Shown here piece by piece: positions 13,221 through 14,453 of a stretch of DNA of 14,453 bases. Under the pieces are notes generated by a model. That model was not told where the DNA came from and searched no databases. It saw only the letters and a list, made by a program, of their open reading frames with translations. Each line of letters starts with the position of its first letter. The first letter of the stretch is position 1. Source of the stretch: Bordetella parapertussis (lineage in GTDB: Bacteria; Pseudomonadota; Gammaproteobacteria; Burkholderiales; CAIKXV01); contig CAMDXD010000053.1 in assembly GCA_945877995.1 (NCBI GenBank), positions 1 through 14,453 of the forward strand, given 5' to 3'. The position numbers were made by a program, and so were the translations under genes.

Positions 13221-14228
13221 TTGTTGCAACTTCATCTGGATGCATCGCCGCTGCGGCCTGCCGTCGCCTTGTCCTCGTTCCTGTTCACCGGCATCGGCCT
13301 GGCCGCGCTTGCACCCTGCGGCCAAGCTCAGGGCTGGCCGTCGAAGCCGGTCAGGCTGATCGTGGCGTTTCCACCCGGCGGTGGCACCGACCTCGTCGCG
13401 CGCATCGTGGCACCGCGCCTGGCCGATGCGATCGGACAGATGGTGATCGTCGACAACCGCGCCGGCGCCGCGGGTCTGGTCGGCACCGAACTGGCCACCA
13501 AGGCACCTGCCGACGGACACACCCTGTTCCTGGGCACGCTGGGCAACCTGAGCGTGAACCCCCTGCTGTATCCGAAACTGCCGTTCGACGTCGAGCGCGA
13601 CCTGCAGCCGGTGGCCAACGTGGTGGCAGTCACCTTCATGCTGTACGCGCACCCGTCGATACCCGTGCGCAGCGTCAGGGAACTGGTCGCGCTGGCGAAG
13701 TCGCGGCCCGGTGAACTCGACTATGCATCGAGCGGGGCGGGCGGCGCGCCCCACCTGGGTGCGGAACTGTTCAACCTGCTGGCCGGCGTGCGCCTGGTGC
13801 ACGTGCCCTACAAGGGCAGCGCGCAGAGTTTCACCGACGTTCTCGCCGGCCACGTGCCGGTTACCTTCGACAGCCTGGTGCAGGGCCTGCAGTACGTGAA
13901 GGATGGGCGCCTGCGGGCGCTGGCCACGCTCGGCGCGAAGCGCAGTGCGGTGCTCCCCGAAGTGCCGTCCGTGGGCGAGACCCTGCCCGGCTACGACCTG
14001 ACCAACTGGTTCGGCCTGGTGACCCAGGCCGCGGTGCCGCGCGAGGTGGTCAGCCGGCTGAACGCCGACGTGGTGAAGGTGCTGCGTACCCCCGACGCAC
14101 GCGACCGCCTGCTCGCGCTCGGCGCCGAGCCGATCGGCGATTCGCCAGAGCAGTTCGGGGCGTTCATGAAGGCCGAATCGCGCAAGTGGGCGCGCGTGAT
14201 CCGTGACGCGAAGATTCGGGCAGACTAG
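13221..14228 (+). CDS. Bug-family tripartite tricarboxylate transporter substrate-binding protein, second copy
   Basis: The product is 335 aa if read from the TTG at 13221 (5 nt after GGAGG); the next codon is also TTG (13224) and fits as well. The N-terminus carries a hydrophobic stretch ending near APCGQAQGWPSKP, a probable signal peptide with a poorly charged n-region. Bug motifs follow: VRLIVAFPPGGGTDLVARI, VIVDNRAGAAGLVGTELA, ADGHTLFLGTLGN, YASSGAGGAPHLGAELF, LVHVPYKGSAQSFTDVLAGHV and AVPREVVSRLNADV. The canonical PPGGGTD loop differs from the PPGAGPD of the other Bug protein, so the two likely bind different carboxylates in the periplasm. It diverges from metC and precedes a rhodanese gene by 78 bp. 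No permease gene is near. Confidence 0.9.
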   Translation: MLQLHLDASPLRPAVALSSFLFTGIGLAALAPCGQAQGWPSKPVRLIVAFPPGGGTDLVARIVAPRLADAIGQMVIVDNRAGAAGLVGTELATKAPADGHTLFLGTLGNLSVNPLLYPKLPFDVERDLQPVANVVAVTFMLYAHPSIPVRSVRELVALAKSRPGELDYASSGAGGAPHLGAELFNLLAGVRLVHVPYKGSAQSFTDVLAGHVPVTFDSLVQGLQYVKDGRLRALATLGAKRSAVLPEVPSVGETLPGYDLTNWFGLVTQAAVPREVVSRLNADVVKVLRTPDARDRLLALGAEPIGDSPEQFGAFMKAESRKWARVIRDAKIRAD

Positions 14229-14306
14229 CCCGCGCTTCGTGTCGTGGCCACCGCCCGCCGCAGCCCCGTCCGCCCGTTTCTTTTTTGATCCCTCCTTTCC
14301 GGCCGC

Positions 14307-14453
14307 ATGACCCTGACCATGACCACGACCCTTACCGTCGATCCGAAGACCCTGAAGAGCTGGTTGCATGATGGCGCCGAAATCGCCTTCTTCGACGTGC
14401 GCGAGCACGGGCAGTATGGCGAAGGCCATCCGTTCTACGCGGTACCGCTGCCC
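14307..14453 (+). CDS. Rhodanese-domain protein, N-terminal part only (runs off the right edge)
   Basis: The first 49 codons are present. They read MTLTMTTTLTVDPKTLKSWL followed by HDGAEIAFFDVREHGQYGEGHPFYAVPLP. The segment FFDVREHGQYGEGHP is typical of the start of a rhodanese (sulfurtransferase) domain of multi-repeat bacterial rhodaneses; the active-site Cys loop lies beyond the window. A second in-frame ATG at 14319 is an alternative start, and neither has a clear ribosome binding site. The 78-bp gap before it has no evident terminator or promoter. Confidence 0.8.
   Translation, partial: MTLTMTTTLTVDPKTLKSWLHDGAEIAFFDVREHGQYGEGHPFYAVPLP

Noticed and set aside
11359..13359. A 666-codon open frame on the plus strand, antisense to the metC and RutE-like genes
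   Set aside because: Its translation has no recognisable domain and is rich in Arg, His and Ala, as expected for the antisense frame of high-GC genes; the minus-strand products are clear family members.

Overview
The window is high-GC DNA (roughly two-thirds G+C by eye) that is almost wholly coding. It looks like a betaproteobacterial chromosome, probably Burkholderiales. That placement is inferred from two Bug-type (tripartite tricarboxylate receptor) periplasmic binding proteins, a Pol IV with an enlarged finger region, YajQ, a retropepsin-like aspartic protease and a CecR-like TetR regulator. No tRNA, rRNA, insertion sequence, phage gene or CRISPR array was seen, and no stretch over 300 bases lacks a gene or gene remnant.

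Left part (1-5337), mostly minus strand. A TetR regulator runs off the left edge. Its upstream region holds a sigma70-like promoter overlaid by two near-identical inverted repeats, a strong case for autoregulation. Next comes a secreted or anchored aspartic protease. A short plus-strand remnant of a class I glutamine amidotransferase diverges from it; the remnant keeps only the N- and C-terminal ends of the family and has an extra frameshift. Then follow yajQ, a DUF4394-type lipoprotein, dinB (DNA polymerase IV) and an EamA-family transporter whose stop codon overlaps the dinB start.

Middle (5398-10357). An AEC-family carrier is followed, in convergent overlap, by a PcaC-like carboxymuconolactone decarboxylase-family gene. 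Divergent from the latter is a compact plus-strand cluster: a Bug solute receptor, a COG3618-like amidohydrolase/lactonase, a Gfo/Idh/MocA oxidoreductase and a small cupin. Spacings of 64, 17 and 9 nt suggest one operon. Together these genes look like an uptake-and-catabolism module for an organic acid, sugar lactone or aromatic-derived acid; the substrate cannot be read from the sequence. This is the most likely undescribed system in the window.

Right part (10373-14453). A minus-strand cluster of a MetC-like PLP lyase, a RutE-like nitroreductase-family enzyme and an SDR dehydrogenase converges on the catabolic operon. A second Bug receptor, with a probable TTG start, diverges from metC. The window ends in the first 49 codons of a rhodanese-domain protein. 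Neither Bug receptor has TctA/TctB membrane partners here.
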